This document shows, in pieces, positions 8,219-16,322 of a stretch of DNA of 46,437 nucleotides. The stretch lies in NCBI GenBank assembly GCA_964525015.1, contig CAZGFY010000018.1, forward strand, positions 1 through 46,437, in the 5' to 3' direction. The position numbers and the translations under genes were made by a program. How positions within the stretch are numbered: position 1 is the first letter of the stretch; each line of letters opens with the position of its first letter. The notes below the pieces were generated by a model, which did not search any database, was not told the DNA's origin, and was given only the letters and a program-made list of their open reading frames with translations. This stretch comes from RGIG3102 sp964525015 (lineage in GTDB: Bacteria; Bacillota; Clostridia; Oscillospirales; Ruminococcaceae).

Positions 8219-8899
8219 CTAAACCTCAATCTTTTTTAATATAACATCTTTTACTATCTGCCCATTACGCATTTCCAGCGTTCTATGGCTATATTTATGA
8301 GCCAATTCGTGCTCATGTGTTACCACGATAACTGTTGTGCCTATTTTATTTATAGCCTTTAAAAGCTCCATAATTTCAATTGATAAATCAGGATCAATAT
8401 TACCCGTAGGCTCGTCTGCTATAACTAAATCTGGATTATGCACTAAAGCTCTTGCAAGGGAAACCCTTTGTTGTTCCCCACCTGATAGCTGAGAAGGGTA
8501 TTTATCTGCTTTTTTACTAAGCCCTACTAAATTTAAAATATAAGGAACTCTTTTTTTAATTTCTTTTTCGTCTATATCTGTAACTCGCATAGCAAAGGCA
8601 ATGTTTTCATATGCAGTTAAATTTGGAATTAATCTAAAGTCTTGGAAAACTACACCTAACGTTCTTCTCAAATATGGCACATCTTTTTCCTTAATTTTAG
8701 ATAAATTATATCCATTAACTAAAACTTTTCCTTTGCTCGCCTTTTCTTCTCTTAGCATTAATTTAATAAAAGTGCTCTTTCCTGCTCCAGAAGGCCCTAA
8801 AACAAATACAAACTCACCTTTTTTAATATGAAGTGAAACATCTTTAACTGCTATTATATTTGGTTTATATATTTTAGTCACATTAGTAAATTCAACCAT
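8219..8899 (-). CDS. ftsE: Cell division ATP-binding protein FtsE
   Basis: This ABC ATPase partners FtsX. It has Walker A GPSGAGKST, Q-loop VFQDFRL, signature LSGGEQQRVSLARAL, Walker B LVIADEP and the switch histidine in VVTHEHE. I place the start at ATG 8899 (226 residues, the normal FtsE length) with an AAGGAAAGGG ribosome site. The frame stays open 28 codons further upstream to ATG 8983, but that stretch contains the terminator of the preceding gene (8941-8974), so it is unlikely to be coding. It is the first gene of the ftsE-ftsX-M23-S41 operon. Confidence 0.94.
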   Translation of the reverse strand: MVEFTNVTKIYKPNIIAVKDVSLHIKKGEFVFVLGPSGAGKSTFIKLMLREEKASKGKVLVNGYNLSKIKEKDVPYLRRTLGVVFQDFRLIPNLTAYENIAFAMRVTDIDEKEIKKRVPYILNLVGLSKKADKYPSQLSGGEQQRVSLARALVHNPDLVIADEPTGNIDPDLSIEIMELLKAINKIGTTVIVVTHEHELAHKYSHRTLEMRNGQIVKDVILKKIEV

Positions 8900-8940
8900 T
8901 AAAACGCTCTTCCCTTTCCTTTTAAATATAAAAATAAATA

Positions 8941-8974
8941 AAATCGCCCTTACAAATAATTTAAAGGGCGATTT
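8941..8974 (-). terminator. Terminator of the CdaR-like gene
   Basis: The stem AAATCGCCCTT / AAGGGCGATTT is followed on the minus strand by TATTTATTTT. It lies just after the regulator stop codon and just before the ftsE start. Confidence 0.8.
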
Positions 8975-8986
8975 CAAAATCAAAAA

Positions 8987-10072
8987 CTAAAATCTATCTT
9001 GACTCGATTGAAGGTATTTCTTAACCATTAGTGCCACTTTAAATACTATTGCATCATCAAATTCTCTAAGGTCTAGCCCTGTTATTTTGCGTATTTTTTC
9101 AAGGCGATAAACCAGCGTGTTTCTGTGAACGAATAGGCCTCTTGAAGTTTCACTAACATTTAGATTGTTTTCAAAGAAACTTTGAATTGTAAATAAAGTT
9201 TCCTGATCTAAACTTTCTATAGAGCCTTGTTTGAATACTTCTTTTAAAAACATTTCGCAAAGTGTTGTAGGTAATTGATAAATTAATCTTGCAATACCTA
9301 AATTTTCATAGTTTACAATAGTTCTCTCTGTATCAAACACTTTTCCAACTTCAAGGGCTATTTGAGCTTCTTTAAAGCTATTTGCAAGGTTTTTAATATT
9401 AACTATTTGTGTTCCTATTCCAACAACTGCTTTTATATAATATTCAACATTTAAAGTATCGACAATTGATGCTGCAAGCTTTTCAATATCTTTTGAATCA
9501 ATACCTTTTTTAAGTTCTTTTATTAATAGCGTATCAGTCTCACTTGTGTTAAAAACAAAATCTTTTTGCTTATCTGGGAATAGATTTTGCACAACATCGA
9601 ATGTAGACATATCTTTTTGCTGTTCTACTCTAATAATTAAAACTACTCTTGGAACATCAGTTGCAAAATGCATTTCTCTTGCTTTTGCATAGATATCTCC
9701 TGGCATAATATTATCCATAACTATATTTTTGATAAAGTTTAGTCTATCAAATTTTTCGTCATGGAATTGTTTTAAGCTTTGAAGAGAAATAGCTAGAATT
9801 GTTGCATATTTTTCTGCTTGCTCATCTGTTCCTTCAACAAAAACATAAAAGTCGTTTCTTTTATTATTGCTAAAACCATAAAATGTGTATCCATTACGGA
9901 TAAACATTTGTGAATTTGCCATTCTTTCTGATTGCACACCATCTTTTAGTGAATCGATTTGGCTTAATTCATTGCAAGATATAACAATTCCCATTTCATC
10001 GGTAACTCCGATTACTCTATTAATTGCATCTTTCATTTGTGAGATAACGCCTTGAAACATCCTATTTGACAT
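8987..10072 (-). CDS. CdaR/PucR-family transcriptional regulator
   Basis: This 361-residue cytoplasmic regulator has an N-terminal putative sugar-diacid-recognition-like domain (about 1-115; VIGVTDEMGIVISCNE resembles its core), a middle GGDEF-like region (about 130-280) and a C-terminal PucR helix-turn-helix. That last part contains NLNVSETSRGLFVHRNTL and YRLEKIRKITGLDLREFDDA, which are hallmark sequences. Relatives sense small metabolites such as diacids or purines. No transport or catabolic target lies next to it, so the ligand and targets are unknown. It is a single-gene unit with a GGGAG ribosome site and a terminator before ftsE. Confidence 0.88.
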   Translation of the reverse strand: MSNRMFQGVISQMKDAINRVIGVTDEMGIVISCNELSQIDSLKDGVQSERMANSQMFIRNGYTFYGFSNNKRNDFYVFVEGTDEQAEKYATILAISLQSLKQFHDEKFDRLNFIKNIVMDNIMPGDIYAKAREMHFATDVPRVVLIIRVEQQKDMSTFDVVQNLFPDKQKDFVFNTSETDTLLIKELKKGIDSKDIEKLAASIVDTLNVEYYIKAVVGIGTQIVNIKNLANSFKEAQIALEVGKVFDTERTIVNYENLGIARLIYQLPTTLCEMFLKEVFKQGSIESLDQETLFTIQSFFENNLNVSETSRGLFVHRNTLVYRLEKIRKITGLDLREFDDAIVFKVALMVKKYLQSSQDRF

Positions 10073-10327
10073 AAAGAACTCCCTAAAATTAGAATTTATA
10101 GTTATTTTTCACAACAAGTGTCTATGAGTATATATATATATTACACAATTATTATAAAAAATGCAACAGTTTTTTACAATTTATTTAATATTTTTATGTG
10201 CAAAACATAAATTCGCTGATACTCACACGCTTTATTTTTAATATTTTAACTTAATTTTCCAAAAATCACACAATTAGGGTCTTTATATATAATACATTTT
10301 AAATGTGTTGATTTTTTTATGATAATG

Positions 10328-11041
10328 TTAAAATAAAGTTTTAATTTGTAATATTTCATCAAAATTTAGCTGTTTATAGCTTCCTTCTTCTAGATTTTTA
10401 TCAAGAGCTAAATTTCCAATATGAGTTCTATGAAGCTCTAAAACTCCAATATCAAAAACTCCAAGCATTCTTTTTATTTGATGATAAACCCCTTGATGTA
10501 AAATAACAGTGGCAGTTTTTTTATCATTTTCAAAAGGAATAATACTAGCAGATTTTAATATCGTTCCGTCAGCTAACGTAACACCTTCTTTAAAAGCAAT
10601 AACTACTTCATTTGTTATATCAGCATCAGTTTTAATTATATATGTTTTTGAAACATGTTTTTTGGGATTTAATATTTCATGAGCAAAAACTCCATCATCT
10701 GTTAGCAAAACAAAGCCTGTTGAAGTTTTATCCAGCCTTCCTGCTGGAAATAAATTTCTTTTAGGAAATTCTTTTTTAACTAAATCAACTACTGTAATAT
10801 CGTTTTTATCATTTGTAGCGCTAACTATACCTTTTGGTTTATTAAGCATTATGTAAACAAATTCTTGATATACGTATTCTTTATTTTGTATAATAATTAG
10901 ATTTTCAGTATCAATTTTTATATCAGATTTTTTTAGCAACTGATTGTTAAAACTAACCTCTCCTTTACTAATTATCTTTTTTGCATCCGCCCTTGAAATT
11001 GACAAAACTTCACTTACAAACTTGTCCAGCCTTATTTGCAT
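10328..11041 (-). CDS. rsuA: RsuA-family 16S rRNA pseudouridine synthase
   Basis: This 237-residue enzyme isomerises a uridine in ribosomal RNA to pseudouridine. It has an S4 RNA-binding domain at 1-50 (MQIRLDKFVSEVLSISRADA) and the synthase domain from about 60. The catalytic motif is GRLDKTSTGFVLLTDDG with Asp104. The motifs MLNKPKGIVSAT and GVYHQIKRMLG fit the RsuA/RluB/E/F group, and the short length favours RsuA. The exact target uridine is inferred from the family. The gene stands alone on the minus strand; 10073-10327 upstream of the regulator gene is AT-rich with no visible gene. Confidence 0.9.
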   Translation of the reverse strand: MQIRLDKFVSEVLSISRADAKKIISKGEVSFNNQLLKKSDIKIDTENLIIIQNKEYVYQEFVYIMLNKPKGIVSATNDKNDITVVDLVKKEFPKRNLFPAGRLDKTSTGFVLLTDDGVFAHEILNPKKHVSKTYIIKTDADITNEVVIAFKEGVTLADGTILKSASIIPFENDKKTATVILHQGVYHQIKRMLGVFDIGVLELHRTHIGNLALDKNLEEGSYKQLNFDEILQIKTLF

Positions 11042-11124
11042 TATTTTAATACCCCATTTATATTTTATAGCCTTTTATGATTTATTTTTATAATTATATC
11101 ACAAAAGGCTATAAATTAAAAACT

Positions 11125-11718
11125 TTATTCTTCTGGAAGATAAAAAGTAGTGCTTTTTTCAGCGTCTGTTTCAACCACTGCATCTTCGCTTATTTCTCCG
11201 ATTACTTCTGGAGCTTCATCAGTTATAGAAAAAGTTTGGCTAACTCTCGTTGTAAGTGGAACTGCTATTCCGCCTGGATTTTCTAAAATATAAGAGCCTA
11301 TTAGTTTCTCTTTTTTAACAAGTAAAACCACAACCCCTTCTTTATCCTCAACATTGTAATCTTGAATTTCAAAAGTCCATTTTTCTACTTCATCATTTTT
11401 ATGCTTTGTTAGGGATAAGCCATCAGCTTGTTTAACCTTTTCATTAAAATTCTCAAATTCAGCATCAAAGCTTTTTGGAATTTTAACTTCTTTCACTTCT
11501 GCTGATTGCATATCAACAGTATAGCCTTTACTAGTTATGTATTCCACCATATCTTCTGTGGTTTCCATATCTAAATCAATTTTTTGCGTGCCAAACACTT
11601 CTTGTTCTTCAAAAAATATATTTCTAATTCCTGTGCCAATACCAAACACTAAAACCACTGCTAGGGCACCAGCTACTATCTTTTTAACATTCTTTTTATT
11701 TAGGGTAATAACAAACAT
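11125..11718 (-). CDS. DUF4830-containing membrane-anchored protein
   Basis: This is a protein of about 197 residues with one N-terminal membrane segment (about 12-32) and an extracytoplasmic domain. The segments IPKSFDAEFENFNEKVKQ and LSLTKHKNDEVEKWTFEI resemble DUF4830 proteins of Clostridia, which have no established function. An upstream ATG at 11730 directly abuts AAAGGA, too close for initiation; the ATG at 11718 lies 12 bases away and gives the MFVITL start seen in relatives. The C-terminal tail (about 165-197) is acidic and probably disordered. It diverges from the cyclophilin gene. Confidence 0.7.
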   Translation of the reverse strand: MFVITLNKKNVKKIVAGALAVVLVFGIGTGIRNIFFEEQEVFGTQKIDLDMETTEDMVEYITSKGYTVDMQSAEVKEVKIPKSFDAEFENFNEKVKQADGLSLTKHKNDEVEKWTFEIQDYNVEDKEGVVVLLVKKEKLIGSYILENPGGIAVPLTTRVSQTFSITDEAPEVIGEISEDAVVETDAEKSTTFYLPEE

Positions 11719-11809
11719 TTTTATTTTCATTCCTTTCTTTGAGCTTTGAAAATATATTTAATCTCTTTGCCTTTTGTAATAATTATTCAATATAAAGCTA
11801 AAATATACC

Positions 11810-11838
11810 TTGTCAGAAAAGAAAAAACAATGTATAAT
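11810..11838 (+). promoter_or_regulatory. SigA-type promoter of the cyclophilin gene
   Basis: TTGTCA (11810-11815), a 17-base spacer and TATAAT (11833-11838). The promoter lies inside the upstream open frame and so rules out a start at 11746. Confidence 0.8.
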
Positions 11839-11871
11839 ATAAAAAAACAAAACTTAAGGAGAAATAAAACA

Positions 11872-12345
11872 ATGGTAGTTATCACTTTAGATACTGGAAA
11901 ACAAATCAAATTAGAACTATACCCTGAAATTGCACCAATAACAGTTGCAAATTTTGAAGAGCTTGTAAAAAAAGGCTTTTACAATGGTCTAGTCTTTCAT
12001 AGAGTTATAGAAGGATTTATGATACAAGGCGGATGCCCAGACGGAACAGGCATGGGTGGCCCTGGACATCAAATCAAAGGCGAATTTGCAAAAAACGGCG
12101 TTGAAAATAATTTAAAACACACTAAAGGGGTTATTTCAATGGCTCGCTCAGGTATGCCAAACTCTGCTGGTAGTCAGTTCTTTATTATGCACGAAAATTC
12201 ACCACACCTAGATGGTAGTTACGCTGCATTTGGTAAAGTTGTTGAAGGACAAGATGTTGTTGATGAAATCGCAACCTGCCCAACAACTTCTTCTGACAGA
12301 CCAATTACACCAGTTGTTATGCAAACAGTTGAAATCGTTGATTAA
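11872..12345 (+). CDS. Cyclophilin-type peptidyl-prolyl isomerase
   Basis: This 157-residue cytoplasmic cyclophilin catalyses cis/trans isomerisation of proline peptide bonds. The core motifs are present: FHRVIEGFMIQGG (catalytic Arg), SMARSGMPNSAGSQFFIM and HLDGSYAAFGKVVEG. The frame is open 42 codons further upstream, but the start chosen here follows AAGGAG by 10 bases and lies downstream of the promoter. It begins MVVITLDTGKQIKLELYPE, as in relatives without a signal peptide. It is a single-gene unit with a strong terminator. Confidence 0.94.
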   Translation: MVVITLDTGKQIKLELYPEIAPITVANFEELVKKGFYNGLVFHRVIEGFMIQGGCPDGTGMGGPGHQIKGEFAKNGVENNLKHTKGVISMARSGMPNSAGSQFFIMHENSPHLDGSYAAFGKVVEGQDVVDEIATCPTTSSDRPITPVVMQTVEIVD

Positions 12346-12357
12346 TTTAAAACATAG

Positions 12358-12389
12358 AAAAATGCTACACTTTATTGTGTAGCATTTTT
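12358..12389. terminator. Bidirectional terminator between cyclophilin and the M56 fusion
   Basis: A 13-bp perfect stem (AAAAATGCTACAC / GTGTAGCATTTTT) with a TTTATT loop lies between two convergent genes. Confidence 0.9.
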
Positions 12390-12392
12390 TAT

Positions 12393-15300
12393 TTATGGTA
12401 TAAAATTAATAGGGTCTAATCTTGTTTCGCCATCTTTATCTATAATTTCAAAGTGTAGCCATTCATATCCATCTTTTGAAACCCCACCTGTTGCTATTTT
12501 TTGTCCTACATTAACAGTTTGCCCTACTTCAACTAATAATTCATCACAAAGTGCATAAAGACTGCTAGTTCCATCTGCGTGATATATCTTAACATGCCAG
12601 CCATATCCATCTTCTGTGTAGCTAGCCTCTATAACTGTGCCTGATTTATATGCAACTATATCTCCACCTTTTTCTATTGCTAATGATATTCCATTATATT
12701 CTGGATACTGCCCCTCAAATCCTCTTGACCATCTAAAATCAGTTGCAGGCCATACGCTATTTGGCAGATAATTCAGCGGGTCGACAGTTACTCCATTAAC
12801 TCTAACTTCAAAATGCAAATGATTTCCAGTCGACCATCCAGTTGTGCCAACTAGCGCCACAACTTCACCCTGAGAAACTTCCTGCCCTTCATAAACGCTA
12901 ATCTCTGAGCACTGCGCATAAAGAGTTTCAACACCGTCGCCGTGGTCGATAATTATGTGTTTGCCATATCCTGCTGGGCTATACTCAGCAGTTGTTACCA
13001 CTCCTGCCTTACTCGCCATAATTTCAGTGCCAGCCATAGCAGTTAAATCTATTCCATTATGCTCTGGGTATTCGCCTACAAAGCCCCTATTAAAGCTATA
13101 TTCGTCGGCTGTTATTGGAATTGTGTATTCACTTATTATAAATTTTGATGTTTCATATTCCCAGCTTTGCCCTAAATCATAGCTTTTAAGCTCTATAAAT
13201 TGTCCATTCTCAACATTAAGTGCACTAAAAACCATAACATTATTAGTTATTTCAATATTTCCACCATAATAATTTTCTGCATCTTCTATCTCTTTAAACA
13301 CTATTTGCTGAAAACTATCTCCATAATCTCTTGAAATAGATAGTGCTAAAAATATTTGCTCATCTTCCTTTTCAGTAGTTGGAAAAGCAATCACACCTGT
13401 GGCTCCAAAAGCATACATTTCACCTACTTGAAAATTCACTGTATGAATTAATTCCCATTCATCGTTCATACGCCTGAACAAGTAGCTATTTCCATCTTCT
13501 GCAAAAACAGTTATATATCCTAATTCTTTATCAATCATATCGAATTCATTTATATATCTAATTTCTAAATCGTCAACTATTTTAGAAAAATCAACAGTTT
13601 CTTTATTAATTACTTCAAAATTTTCATAATCAATAAACTCAACTAATGCTTTGTTTTCGTCTTCTAGTAAATTTGCTACATATAATAAATCTAAACTAGT
13701 AACGCTGACAGCTGATATATTATCAATTATATGATAGCTTTCTTCTTGCACTCTAGTGTTTTCTATGCCTAGATTTTCAAGCGAGTATACTCTTTCTTTA
13801 AAGCTATACTCTACAATTTCAGAAGTTTCTGGGCTTAGATATGTTAAAACAGCATCTTTATAATTCACATCTTCTAAACTAATTATAATATCACTATTTA
13901 GATATCTCATATCCGCTGCATAACTTATTTTATCTCTATTTGCAAATTTCATATTATGCATCGCCCAGCTTTGCCCAAAATCATCACTAACAAAATTAAA
14001 CCCTTTAGCAACGCCAGTGCTAATTTTTATATTACTGCCATTTATAAACACATCGTATGTTTCATAATTTATATCATCGTATAAGCTAAAGCTAGAAAAA
14101 TCAAGTTCAGTCCAAGTTTTTCCGCCGTCGTAAGTCATTTTTGCATTTGGGAAATTATCATTTCTATCTTGGTATCCATAAATCCCAATATTCTCATTGA
14201 TAAATCTCACTGTTGCGTATGGTGAATGTTCGCTAAGGAATTTAGATTGCACCTGCCAAACTTTATTTTCAGCTTTTAAAATATAAACATTTTCATCAGT
14301 GCCTTGAAAAACTAAAAACTCTACACCATCATTTATTTTTTCATAAACAATAAGATTATCAACTTTAATTTCAGGAATTATCCCAGAAAAATCATACTCA
14401 TATTTTTCTATAAGAAATAAATCTTTAAAACTGTAAAATTCTACAACGCTTTCTTCTCTATCCTTTGGAAGATTTGCAAGTGATAGATATTCATTATCTT
14501 TACTATAAGTGCCAGTTGTATAATCTTCAAAAGCTAAATCTCTCGGCTCATTTACACCTAAATTTTGAAGTAAATATCTTTCATCTGATTTATCTTCTAC
14601 ATCATTAAAAATAGGGGTGATATTATAGCCAAAATCTAATAAGCCAAAATTTTCATACTCATTATTATTTTCTTCTAAATTATAATAAGTTGCTATAACA
14701 AAGCTTCTATCTTGCCATTTAACATTATCCATATTATAATCTATATTTTCTGCTTCAATATTTTGCAAAACAGAGATATCGCTTTCATCTTTTGGCTTTT
14801 CATTTGTGAATAAAATAATGAGTAATCCAATTAAAACTAAACTGAAAACAGCAATTAATATCTTTTGCGGCTTTTTGTATTTTAAAATGTTCATTATTCT
14901 ATTTTCAGGTTCTTTTTCTCCAAATAAAACTGCTACCATTGAATAATTATTTTCTTTTATAGCAAAATTCAAAAGCGCCTTTGAGTAATCTTTTTTATAC
15001 TGACTACCTAAACTTTTTATAACTTCTTCATCGCAAGACATTTCCATATCTTTATTCATTAAAATAAAGCTTATCCAAACTAAAGGATTAAACCAGTGAA
15101 TTATGCAAATTAAAAAGCAAATTGGCTTTATTATATAATCTAGCCTTTTAATATGCACATTTTCGTGCCTTACTATATACATCTTATCATCTTCATTAAT
15201 ATTTTCAGGAAGATAGATAACAGGCTTTGTAACCCCTAGAATAAATGGAATATTAATATCTTCACAAAGATAGATATTTCTTCTATCCTTGTATGCAAAT

Positions 15301-15779
15301 CTAATTGATTTATTAACATTTATAAGGCTTAATATAAAATAGCTAATCAAAATTATAACCCCAAAAATCCATATATAATTTTGATAGTTTATTTCTTTAT
15401 TAACGCTTATATTATTAATAGCTGTGCTTTCTAGTGGCGAATTATTAATTATAATTTCCTTATTAATATCTTCTTTATTAGTATTAGTAAAAACGAATTC
15501 ACTTTGATTATTTTGATTGTTTATAATATTTTCTAAATCTATGCTTTGATTTCTTGTTTGCACATCTACAACTATTATATCCTGCACTTCTTGTGGCACA
15601 AAAGATTTTTCCACTTCAAAGGAAAATGGAAGAATTAATTTTATAAAAACTAGCACCCATAAATAATAAGAAAAACTTTTGCTATGCTTTTTCAAAATAA
15701 ATCTTAAAGCTAAAACCACTAAAATAATAACACTTGTAGAAATGGATAGCTCTAAAATTATATCAAAAATTTCTTTCAT
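12393..15779 (-). CDS. BlaR1-like M56 metalloprotease fused to an Asp-box propeller and two M23 domains
   Basis: This is a 1128-residue membrane protein. Residues 1-325 are a BlaR1/MecR1-type M56 unit with membrane segments near 13-30, 37-53, 134-154, 218-241 and 306-325, the zinc motif HENVH (205-209) and the downstream SCDEEVIKSLG segment. Residues 330-885 hold repeated beta strands with four Asp-box-like motifs (TYDGGKTW 549, SDDFGQSW 598, SRDYGDSF 816, SYDLGQSW 866), as in sialidase or Ycf48 propellers. Then come M23 domain 1 (889-1005) and M23 domain 2 (1013-1128). Domain 1 keeps His907, Asp911, His987 and His989 but has Gln956 in place of the usual YxH histidine. Domain 2 has lost nearly all active-site residues. 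The gene lies 30 bases after a BlaI repressor, so the propeller/M23 part is inferred to be the extracellular sensor. RBS AAGGA with 9-base spacing. Confidence 0.88.
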   Translation of the reverse strand: MKEIFDIILELSISTSVIILVVLALRFILKKHSKSFSYYLWVLVFIKLILPFSFEVEKSFVPQEVQDIIVVDVQTRNQSIDLENIINNQNNQSEFVFTNTNKEDINKEIIINNSPLESTAINNISVNKEINYQNYIWIFGVIILISYFILSLINVNKSIRFAYKDRRNIYLCEDINIPFILGVTKPVIYLPENINEDDKMYIVRHENVHIKRLDYIIKPICFLICIIHWFNPLVWISFILMNKDMEMSCDEEVIKSLGSQYKKDYSKALLNFAIKENNYSMVAVLFGEKEPENRIMNILKYKKPQKILIAVFSLVLIGLLIILFTNEKPKDESDISVLQNIEAENIDYNMDNVKWQDRSFVIATYYNLEENNNEYENFGLLDFGYNITPIFNDVEDKSDERYLLQNLGVNEPRDLAFEDYTTGTYSKDNEYLSLANLPKDREESVVEFYSFKDLFLIEKYEYDFSGIIPEIKVDNLIVYEKINDGVEFLVFQGTDENVYILKAENKVWQVQSKFLSEHSPYATVRFINENIGIYGYQDRNDNFPNAKMTYDGGKTWTELDFSSFSLYDDINYETYDVFINGSNIKISTGVAKGFNFVSDDFGQSWAMHNMKFANRDKISYAADMRYLNSDIIISLEDVNYKDAVLTYLSPETSEIVEYSFKERVYSLENLGIENTRVQEESYHIIDNISAVSVTSLDLLYVANLLEDENKALVEFIDYENFEVINKETVDFSKIVDDLEIRYINEFDMIDKELGYITVFAEDGNSYLFRRMNDEWELIHTVNFQVGEMYAFGATGVIAFPTTEKEDEQIFLALSISRDYGDSFQQIVFKEIEDAENYYGGNIEITNNVMVFSALNVENGQFIELKSYDLGQSWEYETSKFIISEYTIPITADEYSFNRGFVGEYPEHNGIDLTAMAGTEIMASKAGVVTTAEYSPAGYGKHIIIDHGDGVETLYAQCSEISVYEGQEVSQGEVVALVGTTGWSTGNHLHFEVRVNGVTVDPLNYLPNSVWPATDFRWSRGFEGQYPEYNGISLAIEKGGDIVAYKSGTVIEASYTEDGYGWHVKIYHADGTSSLYALCDELLVEVGQTVNVGQKIATGGVSKDGYEWLHFEIIDKDGETRLDPINFIP

Positions 15780-15809
15780 CTTAACTATTCCTTTCTTTTA
15801 AAATCATTA

Positions 15810-16169
15810 TTATTCTTTGTATTCATCAATTAATTTTTTTAATTTTTCTGCTTCTTCTTTTGAAAGCTTTTCTTCTCCCATAAATGCTGCTAAAAATTTT
15901 GGAAGTGAGCCATTAAAGCTTTGATTTATTAAATCTCTGCTTTCCTTTTCCTGCACTTCTTTTTGATTTATTTTAGAAGTGATAACCGAATTTGTGTTTT
16001 CTATTAAATCCTTTTGGATTAATCTTTTAACCACTGTATAGGTGGTTGATTTTTTCCAGCCAAGCTGTTTTTCGCTTTCTAAAACTAAATCTTTTGAAGT
16101 TATCGGCTCATTGTCCCATATAATTTTTAAAAATTTATATTCACTTTGTGCTAATTTAATCTCTTTCAT
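15810..16169 (-). CDS. blaI: BlaI/MecI-family repressor
   Basis: This 119-residue winged-helix repressor dimerises and is inactivated by cleavage by its M56 partner in known systems. The N-terminal half (SEYKFLKIIWDNEPITSKDL and KKSTTYTVVKRLIQKDLI) is the DNA-binding domain of the BlaI/MecI/CopY family; the C-terminal half is the dimerisation part. It is the first gene of a two-gene operon with the M56 fusion and has two palindromic operators in its own promoter, so it most likely represses itself. No beta-lactamase or penicillin-binding-protein gene accompanies it. Confidence 0.92.
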   Translation of the reverse strand: MKEIKLAQSEYKFLKIIWDNEPITSKDLVLESEKQLGWKKSTTYTVVKRLIQKDLIENTNSVITSKINQKEVQEKESRDLINQSFNGSLPKFLAAFMGEEKLSKEEAEKLKKLIDEYKE

Positions 16170-16189
16170 ATTGATAACGCCCTTTCTCA

Positions 16190-16249
16190 GTCTACATTTG
16201 TAAACCTTGTTTATATCTAAAGTCTACACTAGTAGACCAAGTTTGTCAA
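16190..16249 (-). promoter_or_regulatory. blaI promoter with two BlaI-type operators
   Basis: On the minus strand: TTGACA (16244-16249), a 17-base spacer and TAGACT (16221-16226). The palindrome GTCTACACTAGTAGAC (16222-16237) covers the spacer and -10 box. A second, GTCTACATTTGTAAAC (16190-16205), contains the TACAnnTGTA core of known BlaI/MecI sites. The two start 32 bases apart, about three helical turns. Confidence 0.85.
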
Positions 16250-16322
16250 TGGATATCAATAATTTTTCACAAATTAATATAAAAGCAATAAACGCAAAAA
16301 TAACGAATTGTAAAACAATCCG

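Noticed and set aside
11746..11871. N-terminal extension of the cyclophilin gene
   Set aside because: A complete promoter lies inside it and the good ribosome site is at 11856-11861.
15810..16169. A beta-lactam resistance locus
   Set aside because: The BlaI/M56 pair alone suggested it, but there is no penicillin-binding sensor domain and no beta-lactamase or mecA-like gene nearby.
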